Shown piece after piece: positions 5,968 through 14,400 of a stretch of 14,583 bases of DNA. This stretch comes from Eubacteriaceae bacterium (GTDB lineage: Bacteria; Bacillota; Clostridia; Eubacteriales; Alkalibacteraceae), in contig DMAW01000164.1 in assembly GCA_003446375.1 (NCBI GenBank), positions 1 to 14,583 on the forward strand, read 5' to 3'. The notes under the pieces were generated by a model. It was not told where the DNA came from, did no database searches, and worked only from the letters and a program-made list of their open reading frames with translations. The translations under genes were made by a program, and so were the position numbers. How positions within the stretch are numbered: position 1 is the stretch's first letter; the number at the start of each line of letters is the position of its first letter.

Positions 5968-6900
5968 ATGAATGTGATATCTTTTTTAAGCGCCGTAGTT
6001 CAGGCGGGTACCCCGCTGCTGTTTGCCACTGTAGGTGAGATATTTAGTCAAAAAGTCGGAAACCTTAACCTGGGGCTCGAAGGAATGATGTTGATGGGAG
6101 CCGTGACAGGATTTGCAGTTGGATACGGAAGCGCAAATCCGATATTAGCTTTGCTTGGCGCTGCTTTGGCGGGAATGATAGGAGCGCTTGTCTATGCTTT
6201 CATAACCATAACGTTAAAGGGAAACCAGGAGGTTACCGGTCTGACCCTTACAATTTTCGGGACAGGTTATGCCAGTTTTGTAGGCAGCAGTTACGTTGGG
6301 TATAAATTACCTGAAAATGTGACTGAAGCATTTGCAAAAGTTTCTTTTCCTGTTTTAAGCGAGATACCGGTTATTGGAGATATATTTTTTAAGCAAAGTG
6401 TGCTTGTGTATTTTTCATATGCATGCGTCGTATTTCTAGGAATTTTACTTTATAAGACAAAATACGGACTTAATTTGAGAATGGTAGGCGAAAATCCTGC
6501 AGCGGCAGATGCCAGTGGAATAAGCGTAAGCAGGTATAAATATTTTTATGTGCTTCTTGGAGGAGCCATGTCCGGTATCGGCGGCGCGTTCTTGTCGCTT
6601 GCATACATACCGGTTTGGCAAGAAAACATCACTGCAGGAAAAGGATGGATAGCAGTTGCCTTGGTCATTTTTGCAGTATGGAATCCATATCGGGCAGTTG
6701 CTGGAGCCTATTTTTTCGGAGGGCTTGATATAATAGGATTCAGGTTGCAAAAATTCAGCTTGCCGATTCCTATTTACATCATAAACATGTTGCCATATGT
6801 AGCTACTATTTTGGTTCTCGTCCTCATGTCTATAAGGAAAAGCAAGGAAAACAAGGCACCTTCCTCCATTGGACGGGCTTATTTCAGAGAAGAAAGGTAG
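5968..6900 (+). CDS. ABC transporter permease, nucleoside/BMP type (NupQ-like), subunit 2
   Basis: This is the second, shorter membrane subunit of the importer, 310 residues, homologous to the first and presumed to form a heterodimer with it. The N-terminal region contains the subfamily motif GNLNLGLEGMMLMGAV (about 32-47). The coupling segment GLNLRMVGENPAAADASGI is near 169-187. Glycine-rich helices (GGAMSGIGGAF) follow, and the tail is basic (RKSKENK). It starts one base after the previous stop codon, with a purine-rich RBS (AGGAAGGGGG) upstream. It is the last importer gene. No rho-independent terminator is visible before aroB, so some readthrough into the aro genes is likely. Confidence 0.9.
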   Translation: MNVISFLSAVVQAGTPLLFATVGEIFSQKVGNLNLGLEGMMLMGAVTGFAVGYGSANPILALLGAALAGMIGALVYAFITITLKGNQEVTGLTLTIFGTGYASFVGSSYVGYKLPENVTEAFAKVSFPVLSEIPVIGDIFFKQSVLVYFSYACVVFLGILLYKTKYGLNLRMVGENPAAADASGISVSRYKYFYVLLGGAMSGIGGAFLSLAYIPVWQENITAGKGWIAVALVIFAVWNPYRAVAGAYFFGGLDIIGFRLQKFSLPIPIYIINMLPYVATILVLVLMSIRKSKENKAPSSIGRAYFREER

Positions 6901-6936
6901 AAAAAGCAGAGAGGTTTTACCGGTAGCGTTGTTTTA

Positions 6937-6945
6937 TGATATAAT
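6937..6945 (+). promoter_or_regulatory. Extended -10 promoter of the aro operon
   Basis: TGATATAAT is a perfect extended -10 with a consensus hexamer at 6940-6945. The -35 position with a 17-bp spacer (6917-6922) is TTACCG, weak but adequate for an extended -10 promoter. Transcription should start near 6952, leaving a leader of about 27 nt, too short for a T-box or riboswitch. Confidence 0.6.
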
Positions 6946-6978
6946 ATTTATTAAAACATTTGTCAGGAGGAGTTTTAT

Positions 6979-8043
6979 ATGGATGGAATAAAAGTAGAGC
7001 TGCACAGGGATTATCGCTATACGATCGATGTGAAAAATGGGGTTTTAGAGGAATTGGATAAGTATAACCATACATTTTTCAGGTATGAAAAAGCAGTGAT
7101 AATCACAGATGCGAATGTTGCTCCTCTGTATTTGAGAAATGTAAGCAAGCAGATATCGCAAGCCGGATGCAAAGTCCATGAAATAGTAATACCTGCCGGG
7201 GAATCCAGCAAGAGCCTTGCTAAGGCAGAAGAGATATACCATCACTTCTCAGAGTACAATGTGACAAGATCGGATCTTGTAGTTGCATTAGGAGGAGGAG
7301 TGGTTGGAGATTTAGCTGGATTTTGTGCTTCAACGTATTTAAGAGGCGTTGATTTTATTCAAGTGCCGACAACTCTTTTGGCGCAGGTAGACAGCAGCGT
7401 CGGAGGAAAAGTGGGTGTGAACTTAAGCAAAGGCAAAAATCTTGTAGGCAGCTTTTATCAGCCACAAGCAGTAATCGTGGATCCAAGCGTTATAAAGACT
7501 CTTCCTAAGCGAAACTTCAACGAAGGAATGGCCGAAGTCATAAAATACGGGTGCATATTTGATGAGGATCTATTCAGCCGTATTTATCATGACGACGGAA
7601 GCCGAGCTGCAGGGAACTTGGATGAAATCATACATAGGTGCTGCAGCATAAAAAAGGAAGTAACTGAAAAAGATGAAAGAGAAGGCGGACTTAGAAAAAT
7701 ATTGAATTTTGGCCATACCCTAGGTCACGTGTTGGAAGCATACTTTAACTATCAGAAATATTCCCACGGAGAAGCAGTTGCCATAGGAATGTATCATATT
7801 ACTGTCAAGAGTGAGAAAAAGGGCATTTCCCAAATAGGAACTGCCGAGAAGATTAAAAATATTTTGATTAAGAACGATTTGCCGTACACTATGCCTTATT
7901 TAGAGCAGGACAAAGTAGAAGAGATACTCTTTAGGGATAAAAAATTTAGTGGAGATAAGATAACGCTGGTTCTTCTTAAAGAAATAGGCGAAGCGGTACT
8001 TGTAAAAATGGATAAAAACCAACTGATCGAGTTTATCATATAA
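6979..8043 (+). CDS. aroB: 3-dehydroquinate synthase
   Basis: AroB converts 3-deoxy-D-arabino-heptulosonate 7-phosphate to 3-dehydroquinate, the second step of the shikimate pathway, using NAD and a divalent metal in the cytoplasm. The NAD-binding glycine motif GGGVVGDLAGF is at 105-115, followed by the PTTLLAQVDSSVGGKVGVN segment (130-148). By comparison with the Aspergillus nidulans enzyme, the metal ligands are Glu186 (in GMAEVIKYG), His246 (in NFGHTLGH) and His263 (in SHGEA). All are present, as is the PAGESSK loop (72-78). The length of 354 residues is normal for a single-domain bacterial AroB. AGGAGGAG lies six bases before the ATG. It heads a run of tightly spaced aromatic genes, and aroA follows after 15 bases. 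Confidence 0.96.
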   Translation: MDGIKVELHRDYRYTIDVKNGVLEELDKYNHTFFRYEKAVIITDANVAPLYLRNVSKQISQAGCKVHEIVIPAGESSKSLAKAEEIYHHFSEYNVTRSDLVVALGGGVVGDLAGFCASTYLRGVDFIQVPTTLLAQVDSSVGGKVGVNLSKGKNLVGSFYQPQAVIVDPSVIKTLPKRNFNEGMAEVIKYGCIFDEDLFSRIYHDDGSRAAGNLDEIIHRCCSIKKEVTEKDEREGGLRKILNFGHTLGHVLEAYFNYQKYSHGEAVAIGMYHITVKSEKKGISQIGTAEKIKNILIKNDLPYTMPYLEQDKVEEILFRDKKFSGDKITLVLLKEIGEAVLVKMDKNQLIEFII

Positions 8044-8058
8044 AAGGAGAATAGCCAT

Positions 8059-9360
8059 ATGAAGATTGTTGAAATAACACCGTCTACACTTAGAGGAACA
8101 GTAAATATTCCACCATCAAAAAGCATGAGTCACAGAAGCATATTTTGTGCGGCTCTAAGCGGAGGAATAAGCAATATCAAAAACGTATTGCTCTCGGAAG
8201 ACATTAAAGCGACTTGTGAGGCCATGGAGTCTCTTGGGGCAAAGATTAAATACAAAGCAGTAGATGAAAAAAAAGAAATCTACAACCTGAGAATTCAAGG
8301 AGCCGGTCGTCTAAAGCTCAAAAACGAAAAAATAGACTGTGGCGAATCCGGGTCTACCATAAGATTCATAATACCTCTTCTGGCGTTGCTTAATGAAACG
8401 GTTACGGTAACGGGAAGAGGGAGGCTCGTGAGCAGGCCTTTGGATGCTTATTACGAGATATTTGATCAAAAGAAGATTTATTATACAAATAAATACGGAG
8501 AGCTTCCACTTACCATCAAAGGCTCTTTGAGCGCAGGAGAGTACAGAATGGAAGGGGATGTGAGCTCTCAGTTCATTACAGGCCTTTTGTTTGCATTGCC
8601 GCTTTTAAAGGGGGACTCAAAGCTTATTATAACAACGGAGTTAGAATCCAAGCCTTATGTGGACATGACCATAGAGATGCTCAATAGATTTGGTATAGAA
8701 GTTACGAACAACGATTACCAAGAATTTTTGATAAAAGGATCTCAAGAGTATGCCAGTGCAGATTACAGCGTAGAAGGAGACTTCTCTCAAGCAGCTTTTT
8801 GGTTGACGGCAGGAATTCTGGGAGGAGAGATATACAGCAATGATTTGAAATTCAACTCTCTTCAAGGTGACAAGGTGATAGTGGACATAATAAAAAAAAT
8901 GGGCGGCAGCATAGAAAAGCTGATACTAGGTTATAAGACGTCCAGAAGCGATACCCATGGCACTACAGTGGATGCTTCCCAGTGCCCGGATCTTGTTCCC
9001 ATAGTAAGCGTATTGGCTTCGCTAAGCAGCGGAATGACTGAAGTCGTAAATGCAAAGAGGTTGAGAATCAAAGAATCAGATAGACTAGATGCAATAACAC
9101 AGGTCTTATCCACGCTGGGAGCCGACATAGCCCAGTATACAGACGGACTAGTGATAAAAGGTGCAGACAAGCTGAAAGGCGGAGAGGTTGACAGCTTTAA
9201 TGACCACAGGATAGCTATGGCAGCTGCGGTTGCATCTATCCGATGCGAAGAAAAAGTCATAATCAAAAATGCTCAAAGCGTAAACAAATCATACCCGAAA
9301 TTCTGGGAAGATTTTGCGAGTCTGGGAGGGGTAATAAATGAGTTCGAACTGGGGGAATAA
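8059..9360 (+). CDS. aroA: 3-phosphoshikimate 1-carboxyvinyltransferase (EPSP synthase)
   Basis: AroA transfers the enolpyruvyl group of phosphoenolpyruvate to shikimate 3-phosphate, the sixth shikimate step. The two-domain signatures are complete: PSKSMSHR (19-26, with the Lys and Arg that bind phosphoenolpyruvate), CGESGSTIRF (about 94-103), SRPLDAYYE, SSQFITG, RIKESDRLDAI and the C-terminal FNDHRIAMAAA. The length of 433 residues is usual. In the GESGSTIRF loop, Phe occupies the position of Pro101 in the Escherichia coli GNAGTAMRP loop, and Ser takes the place of Thr97. This differs from class I enzymes, and I cannot state its effect on inhibitor sensitivity from sequence. AGGAG precedes the start. 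The gene overlaps aroC by 23 bases, which suggests coupled translation. Confidence 0.96.
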   Translation: MKIVEITPSTLRGTVNIPPSKSMSHRSIFCAALSGGISNIKNVLLSEDIKATCEAMESLGAKIKYKAVDEKKEIYNLRIQGAGRLKLKNEKIDCGESGSTIRFIIPLLALLNETVTVTGRGRLVSRPLDAYYEIFDQKKIYYTNKYGELPLTIKGSLSAGEYRMEGDVSSQFITGLLFALPLLKGDSKLIITTELESKPYVDMTIEMLNRFGIEVTNNDYQEFLIKGSQEYASADYSVEGDFSQAAFWLTAGILGGEIYSNDLKFNSLQGDKVIVDIIKKMGGSIEKLILGYKTSRSDTHGTTVDASQCPDLVPIVSVLASLSSGMTEVVNAKRLRIKESDRLDAITQVLSTLGADIAQYTDGLVIKGADKLKGGEVDSFNDHRIAMAAAVASIRCEEKVIIKNAQSVNKSYPKFWEDFASLGGVINEFELGE

Positions 9361-10423
9361 AGTTAGATTTTCCTTGTTTGGCGAATCTCACGGAGCAGCT
9401 ATTGGCGGGGTGATCGACGGATTGCCTCCGGGAATAGAGTTGGATCTTGAACTTGTCAAGAAGGAGATGGATAGAAGAAAGCCAGGATCGGATCCTTACA
9501 GCACGAAGCGAAAGGAAGATGATTCTTTCGAAATAATAAGTGGCTTTTTTAACGGATATACAACGGGAACTCCTTTGGCTTTCATTATAAGAAACAAGGA
9601 CAACAGATCAAAAGACTATTCAAAGCTAAAAGATGTAATGCGTCCGGGACATGCAGACCATACCGGAAGCATAAGATATCTGGGCTTTAATGACTACAGG
9701 GGAGGAGGCCATTTTTCAGGGAGGATAACAGCACCGCTGGTATTTTACGGAGCTGTTGCAAAGCAGATTCTTTATGATAATTACGATATAAGGATTTTCT
9801 CAAGAATCAAGAGCATATCCCAGGTGACAGACAAAGACTTGGATCATTTGAGTGCTGATATAGAAGATCTTTCAAAGACACTGTCCAACAAAAAGATACC
9901 TGTATTGGATTCGGAGCAGGGAAAAAAGATGGAAGAAGTAATAGAAGATGCGAAAAACAGCATGGATTCTGTAGGAGGTGTAATAGAATGCATGGCCTTT
10001 AACGTGCCGGCAGGGTACGGGATGCCTTTTTTTGAATCGCTGGAAAGTAAAATAGCCCATCTGATATTTTCAGTTCCGGCTACAAAGGGGCTGGAATTCG
10101 GAAAAGGCTTTGATATATCTAAAATGAAAGGCTCAAAGGCCAATGATTCATTTTATTACGATAAAGAAAACCGCTTAAAGGCAAGGAGCAACAATAACGG
10201 AGGAATCTTAGGTGGAATAACCAATGGTTTGCCTGTGGTATTTTCTGCAGCTATAAAACCTACGGCGTCCATTTCCAAAGAACAGGATACAATAGATATA
10301 AAGAACAGGCAAAACACCAAGCTGACTGTTACAGGAAGACACGATCCGTGCATTGTGCCAAGAGCCCTTCCGGTTATGGAAAGCTGTATGGCCATAGCGC
10401 TTTTGGAATTATTGCTGGTGTAG
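9338..10423 (+). CDS. aroC: Chorismate synthase
   Basis: AroC eliminates phosphate from EPSP to give chorismate, using reduced flavin mononucleotide. The motifs in order are FGESHGAAIGGVIDGLPPGI (14-33, with active-site His18), RRKPGSDPYSTKRKE, GTPLAFIIRNKD, MRPGHADHTGSIRY (about 101-114, with the second conserved His), GGGHFSGR, and GRHDPCIVPRALPVMES near the C-terminus, carrying the conserved Arg and Asp. The length of 361 residues is normal. Translation starts inside the end of aroA. The ATG at 9338 is preceded by GGGAGGGG (9324-9331), which supports this start. No flavin reductase domain is fused, so it is the monofunctional type and needs reduced flavin from elsewhere. Confidence 0.96.
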   Translation: MSSNWGNKVRFSLFGESHGAAIGGVIDGLPPGIELDLELVKKEMDRRKPGSDPYSTKRKEDDSFEIISGFFNGYTTGTPLAFIIRNKDNRSKDYSKLKDVMRPGHADHTGSIRYLGFNDYRGGGHFSGRITAPLVFYGAVAKQILYDNYDIRIFSRIKSISQVTDKDLDHLSADIEDLSKTLSNKKIPVLDSEQGKKMEEVIEDAKNSMDSVGGVIECMAFNVPAGYGMPFFESLESKIAHLIFSVPATKGLEFGKGFDISKMKGSKANDSFYYDKENRLKARSNNNGGILGGITNGLPVVFSAAIKPTASISKEQDTIDIKNRQNTKLTVTGRHDPCIVPRALPVMESCMAIALLELLLV

Positions 10424-10432
10424 GAGGAAAAA

Positions 10433-10714
10433 ATGAAAAGCATTGAAGAACTGAGAAATAAAATTGACATAATCGACGACAAGATTTTGGAGCTTTTTCT
10501 CGAAAGGATGGTCGTAGCCAGATCCATCGCTACTTATAAAATTGAAAACGAGATGAAAATTTTTGATGAAAAAAGAGAAAAAGAAGTGCTTGAAAAGAAC
10601 CTTGAAAAAATAAGGCTTGAAGAATATAAAAAATATACCGAAAAATTTCTAAGCAACCTTATGGATATAAGCAAAGATCTTCAAAGAGATATCATTGATG
10701 GAGTGATAAAATGA
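10433..10714 (+). CDS. Monofunctional chorismate mutase, AroQ type
   Basis: The enzyme rearranges chorismate to prephenate, the committed step to phenylalanine and tyrosine. The 93-residue, all-helical sequence fits the AroQ fold. Comparison with the E. coli P-protein mutase domain gives equivalents for most active-site residues: Arg8 (R11), Arg25 (R28), Lys36 (K39), Asp45 (D48), Glu49 (E52), Ser80 (S84) and Gln84 (Q88). It starts nine bases after the aroC stop, with AGGAGGAA upstream. It is not fused to prephenate dehydratase, prephenate dehydrogenase or DAHP synthase, so those activities must lie elsewhere. Its stop codon overlaps the start of the next small gene (ATGA), which suggests coupled expression. 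I leave out a symbol because aroH and aroQ are used inconsistently for such proteins. Confidence 0.88.
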   Translation: MKSIEELRNKIDIIDDKILELFLERMVVARSIATYKIENEMKIFDEKREKEVLEKNLEKIRLEEYKKYTEKFLSNLMDISKDLQRDIIDGVIK

Positions 10715-10875
10715 ATTATCTGCCTATAACCGGTATAATATTTTTATTTGGGTATTTGTTTGTAAGGAAGCTTTCAAACTTGATCTATCATAGCGATAGG
10801 TACACAAAAGCTTTAGACCAAAAATTCAACTATGACGATTTAGTCGAAGAAAACAAGACTGAGATAGAAAAGTAA
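10711..10875 (+). CDS. Small single-pass membrane protein (54 aa) coupled to chorismate mutase
   Basis: I do not recognise this protein. The 54-codon frame starts at the ATG of the ATGA overlap with the chorismate mutase stop codon and ends at TAA 10873-10875. GGAGTG lies six bases upstream and can serve as RBS. Residues 3-18 (YLPITGIIFLFGYLFV) form one hydrophobic helix. A basic patch, RK, follows, then an amphipathic, charged tail rich in Asp, Glu, Lys and Tyr that ends ENKTEIEK. This predicts a single membrane anchor with a cytoplasmic tail by the positive-inside rule. The overlap, the RBS and the lack of any break suggest a real gene, but without homology evidence a chance frame cannot be excluded. 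It is the last gene before the pyruvate carboxylase promoter. A tethering or regulatory role is conceivable but unproven. Confidence 0.6.
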   Translation: MNYLPITGIIFLFGYLFVRKLSNLIYHSDRYTKALDQKFNYDDLVEENKTEIEK

Positions 10876-10911
10876 AATTTGCATATTGTACTTTTTTAAA
10901 AATATAAATTC

Positions 10912-10920
10912 TGTTAGAAT
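10912..10920 (+). promoter_or_regulatory. Extended -10 promoter of the pyruvate carboxylase gene
   Basis: TGTTAGAAT fits the extended -10 pattern with TAGAAT at 10915-10920. The -35 position at 17 bp is T-rich and poor. TTGTAC at 10886-10891 is too far (23 bp) to pair with it. The predicted start is near 10927, giving a leader of about 23 nt that contains the RBS AAAGGAGGG (10935-10943). Confidence 0.5.
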
Positions 10921-10949
10921 GATAAAAATACCTTAAAGGAGGGCGCATT

Positions 10950-13900
10950 ATGAGTAAGTTTAAAAAGGTTTTAATAGCCAATAGAGGAGAAATAGCCATA
11001 AGAATAATACGTGCATGCCAAGAACTTGGGATATCTACCGTTGCCATATACGCTGAAGAGGACAAGCTGTCACTATTCAGAAGAAAAGCAGATGAAGCAT
11101 ATTTGATCGAAGACCACAGAGGACCGGTAGATGCTTATTTGAACATGGATAAGATAATCAACCTTGCAAAGAAAAAGAATGTGGATGCAATACATCCTGG
11201 GTACGGATTTTTATCTGAAAACCCCGAATTTGCAAGAAAATGTGAATCTGAGGGAATTGTCTTCATCGGCCCAAATCATATAATGATGAAACAGCTTGGA
11301 GACAAGATACAATCCAAGATTCAGGCCAACAAAGTAGGAGTGCCTACTATTCCGGGAGTCGAAAAGCCTATTGAAAGCGATGAAGAGGCGATGGAGTTTG
11401 CTAGGATAGCCGGATACCCCATCATGTTAAAGGCTGCTGCAGGAGGCGGCGGTCGAGGCATGAGAATCGTAAAAGAAGAAAAGAACCTCTTAAGAGAATT
11501 TCATTCTGCTAGAAGCGAAGCCTACAAGGCCTTTGGAAGCGGAGAGATATTCATTGAAAAATACATAGAAAATCCTAGACATATAGAAGTTCAGATATTA
11601 GGAGATAACTATGGGGATATAGTCCATCTTTTTGAAAGGGACTGCTCCATACAAAGAAGGCATCAGAAGATAATTGAATTCACTCCTTCTCAAAGCATTA
11701 CCGACGAGCAGCGCCAAAAAATTTGCGAAGACGCTATTAAACTTGCGAAATCTGTAAATTATAGAAATGCAGGAACCGTAGAGTTCTTGATGGATAATTC
11801 AGGAGAGCATTATTTCATTGAAATGAACCCTAGGATACAAGTTGAGCATACGGTTACCGAACTTGTTACAGGAATCGATATAGTTCAAATGCAGATATTG
11901 ATAGCGCAGGGGCATTCTTTGATGTCCGATGTGGTAAACATTCCGGATCAGGAAAGCATCACGATGAGAGGTGCAGCGATACAATGCCGGATCACGACTG
12001 AAGATCCACAAAACAGCTTCATGCCTGATACAGGAAAGCTTGAAGTGTACAGAACAGGTTCTGGTAACGGTGTAAGGTTGGACGCGGGCAACGGATTTAC
12101 CGGAGCTATAATATCTCCTTACTACGACAGCTTGTTGGTTAAGACCACTGCTTACGGAAGGAATTTCGAGGATGCCAGAAGAAAGGCGTTAAGGGCGGTA
12201 AAGGAGCATGAGATAGAGGGCGTCAAGACAAACATGGACTTTATCATAAATGTCCTTGAACATCAGGATTTTATTGAAGGAAAGTGCGATACCAAGTTTA
12301 TAGATACTCATCCGGAGCTTTTCAAATTGGAGCCGAATTCTTCTCACGATGAAGTAAGGCTGCTTAAATTCCTAGGTGAAAAAATCGTCAACGAAACATT
12401 TGGAAATAAAAGAGACTTCGACAAGCCGGTGATTCCGAATTACGATGCAACTGAAAAGCTCTACGGAACAAAACAGATTCTAGATGAAAAAGGGCCTGAA
12501 GGCTTGGTGGACTGGATCAATAGCCAGGAAAAGCTTCTTATAACAGATACTACTATGCGTGATGCACATCAGTCCCTTATTGCTACTCGGGTAAGAAGCA
12601 GAGACATGATTAAAGTCGCCAAGGCGACGAGCCATTTGGCAAAGGATTTATTTTCTCTCGAAATGTGGGGAGGCGCTACTTTTGATGTCAGTTACAGGTT
12701 CTTGAAAGAGTCCCCATGGAAAAGGCTTTCAGAGCTCAGAGAGAGAATACCAAACGTTTTATTCCAGATGCTCCTTAGAGGATCCAATGCGGTGGGTTAT
12801 AAAAACTATCCGGATAACCTTATCAGGGAGTTCGTAAAAGAAGCGGCCCAAAGCGGAATTGACGTATTTAGGATTTTTGATTCCCTAAACTGGCTTGAAG
12901 CTATGGAAGTCTCAATAGATGAGGTCTTAAAGCAAGGCAAGGTCGCAGAAGTGAGCATTTGCTATACAGGAGATATCTTAGATAAGTCTAGGACAAAATA
13001 CGATCTTGAGTACTATGTAAGAAAAGCCAAGGAGATAGAAGCAATGGGCGCGCACATACTTGCCATAAAGGATATGGCGGCGCTTCTTAAGCCGGCTGCT
13101 GCCTTTGAGCTGATCAGTACCTTGAAAAAGGAGATTAAGATTCCGATTCACTTGCACACCCATGACACTTCAGGCAATGGGGTGGCAACGCTTCTTATGG
13201 CATCCATGGCAGGAGTGGACATAGTAGATACTGCGATAAACGGAATGAGCGGACTAACCAGCCACCCAGCGCTAAATTCTATAGTTGCTGCTGTAGAGAA
13301 CACTAAGAGACATACGGGTATGAGCCTTGACGACTTGCAGCAAATAAGCGACTACTGGACAACGGTAAGGGATATTTACTACGATTTTGAATCCGGTCTT
13401 AAGTCAGGAACTACTGAAATATACAAATATGAGATTCCGGGAGGTCAGTATTCCAATATAAAAGCTCAAGTAGAGAGTTTTGGTCTTGGGCATAAATTCA
13501 AGGAAGTAAAGGAAAAATACATCGAGGCCAATGAGCTCTTTGGCGATATAGTGAAGGTAACCCCTTCTTCCAAGGTGGTGGGAGATATGGCTATATTCAT
13601 GGTGCAAAACGAGCTGGACAAAAACAACATCTACGAGAAGGGCAAAGGCATGTCCTACCCTGATTCAGTCGTGGATTTCTTTAGAGGAATGATAGGTCAG
13701 CCTGAAGGTGGATTTAACGAAAAGCTTCAGCAGATAGTCTTGAAAGGCGAAAAGCCTATTACTGTCAGGCCGGGAACGCTCCTGCCCGATGTCGACTTTG
13801 AAGAAATCAAAAAAGAATACAGGGAGAGCTTCAATATAGAGATAGATAAAAAGGATCAGCTTGCTGCTGCCCTATACCCCAAAGTGTTCAGAGAATACGT

Positions 13901-14381
13901 GGAGTATATGTGCGTAAATGATGAATACATGCGAATGGAAAGCGACGTTTTCTTCCATGCATTAAAAATAGGAGAAGTATCTCAAATTGAGACCGGCTCT
14001 GGAAAGAGCTTTGTGGTCAAGCTGGTTGAAGTGAGCAAAACTGATGAAAACGGAATGAGGACAGTTGTATTTGAGGTGGATGGCTTTAGAAGAGAGATCC
14101 AAATTGAAGACAGAAAGTCATTTGTCGCACAGACTAGGGATTCCCATAAGCAGGTAGACAAGAACGATCCTTACCAGGTAGGATCCAGCATACCTGGTTC
14201 AGTAGTCAACGTTCTGGTTAATGAAGGAGACGAAGTAAAAGAAAACCAACCCCTTCTGATTATTGAAGCGATGAAGATGGAGACCGAGATAGTGAGCAAT
14301 ACTGACGGAATAGTAGAAAAAATATACGTCACAAAGGGACAGTCGGTAAAATCAGGTGAGCTTGTCATTCAGCTTGCATAA
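10950..14381 (+). CDS. pyc: Pyruvate carboxylase, single-chain biotin enzyme
   Basis: The enzyme carboxylates pyruvate to oxaloacetate using ATP, bicarbonate and covalently bound biotin, which replenishes the citrate cycle and supplies aspartate-family synthesis. All domains are present in 1143 residues. The biotin carboxylase domain (about 1-455) has the N-terminal VLIANRGEIA, HPGYGFLSEN, the ATP-grasp glycine loop KAAAGGGGRGMR and EMNPRIQVEHTVTE. The carboxyltransferase domain starts near 530 with DTTMRDAHQS, carries Lys707 in IKDMAALLKP (the carboxylated metal-ligand lysine) and has metal ligands His736 and His738 in HTHD. The biotin carboxyl carrier domain has EAMKMETEI, with biotinyl-Lys1109, 34 residues from the end. 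KDMAALL replaces the more usual KDMAGLL of pyruvate carboxylases. AAAGGAGGG precedes the ATG. The gene is monocistronic, with its own promoter and a strong terminator. Confidence 0.97.
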   Translation: MSKFKKVLIANRGEIAIRIIRACQELGISTVAIYAEEDKLSLFRRKADEAYLIEDHRGPVDAYLNMDKIINLAKKKNVDAIHPGYGFLSENPEFARKCESEGIVFIGPNHIMMKQLGDKIQSKIQANKVGVPTIPGVEKPIESDEEAMEFARIAGYPIMLKAAAGGGGRGMRIVKEEKNLLREFHSARSEAYKAFGSGEIFIEKYIENPRHIEVQILGDNYGDIVHLFERDCSIQRRHQKIIEFTPSQSITDEQRQKICEDAIKLAKSVNYRNAGTVEFLMDNSGEHYFIEMNPRIQVEHTVTELVTGIDIVQMQILIAQGHSLMSDVVNIPDQESITMRGAAIQCRITTEDPQNSFMPDTGKLEVYRTGSGNGVRLDAGNGFTGAIISPYYDSLLVKTTAYGRNFEDARRKALRAVKEHEIEGVKTNMDFIINVLEHQDFIEGKCDTKFIDTHPELFKLEPNSSHDEVRLLKFLGEKIVNETFGNKRDFDKPVIPNYDATEKLYGTKQILDEKGPEGLVDWINSQEKLLITDTTMRDAHQSLIATRVRSRDMIKVAKATSHLAKDLFSLEMWGGATFDVSYRFLKESPWKRLSELRERIPNVLFQMLLRGSNAVGYKNYPDNLIREFVKEAAQSGIDVFRIFDSLNWLEAMEVSIDEVLKQGKVAEVSICYTGDILDKSRTKYDLEYYVRKAKEIEAMGAHILAIKDMAALLKPAAAFELISTLKKEIKIPIHLHTHDTSGNGVATLLMASMAGVDIVDTAINGMSGLTSHPALNSIVAAVENTKRHTGMSLDDLQQISDYWTTVRDIYYDFESGLKSGTTEIYKYEIPGGQYSNIKAQVESFGLGHKFKEVKEKYIEANELFGDIVKVTPSSKVVGDMAIFMVQNELDKNNIYEKGKGMSYPDSVVDFFRGMIGQPEGGFNEKLQQIVLKGEKPITVRPGTLLPDVDFEEIKKEYRESFNIEIDKKDQLAAALYPKVFREYVEYMCVNDEYMRMESDVFFHALKIGEVSQIETGSGKSFVVKLVEVSKTDENGMRTVVFEVDGFRREIQIEDRKSFVAQTRDSHKQVDKNDPYQVGSSIPGSVVNVLVNEGDEVKENQPLLIIEAMKMETEIVSNTDGIVEKIYVTKGQSVKSGELVIQLA

Positions 14382-14400
14382 ATATTTTCATTAGATTGAC

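Noticed and set aside
6901..6978. T-box or tryptophan-type attenuator upstream of the aro genes
   Set aside because: The predicted leader is only about 27 nt and contains no T-box sequence, specifier loop or terminator.
10886..10908. TTGTAC and TATAAA as a -35/-10 pair before pyc
   Set aside because: The spacing is 11 bp, too short. TTGTAC to TAGAAT is 23 bp, too long. The extended -10 TGTTAGAAT explains the promoter better.
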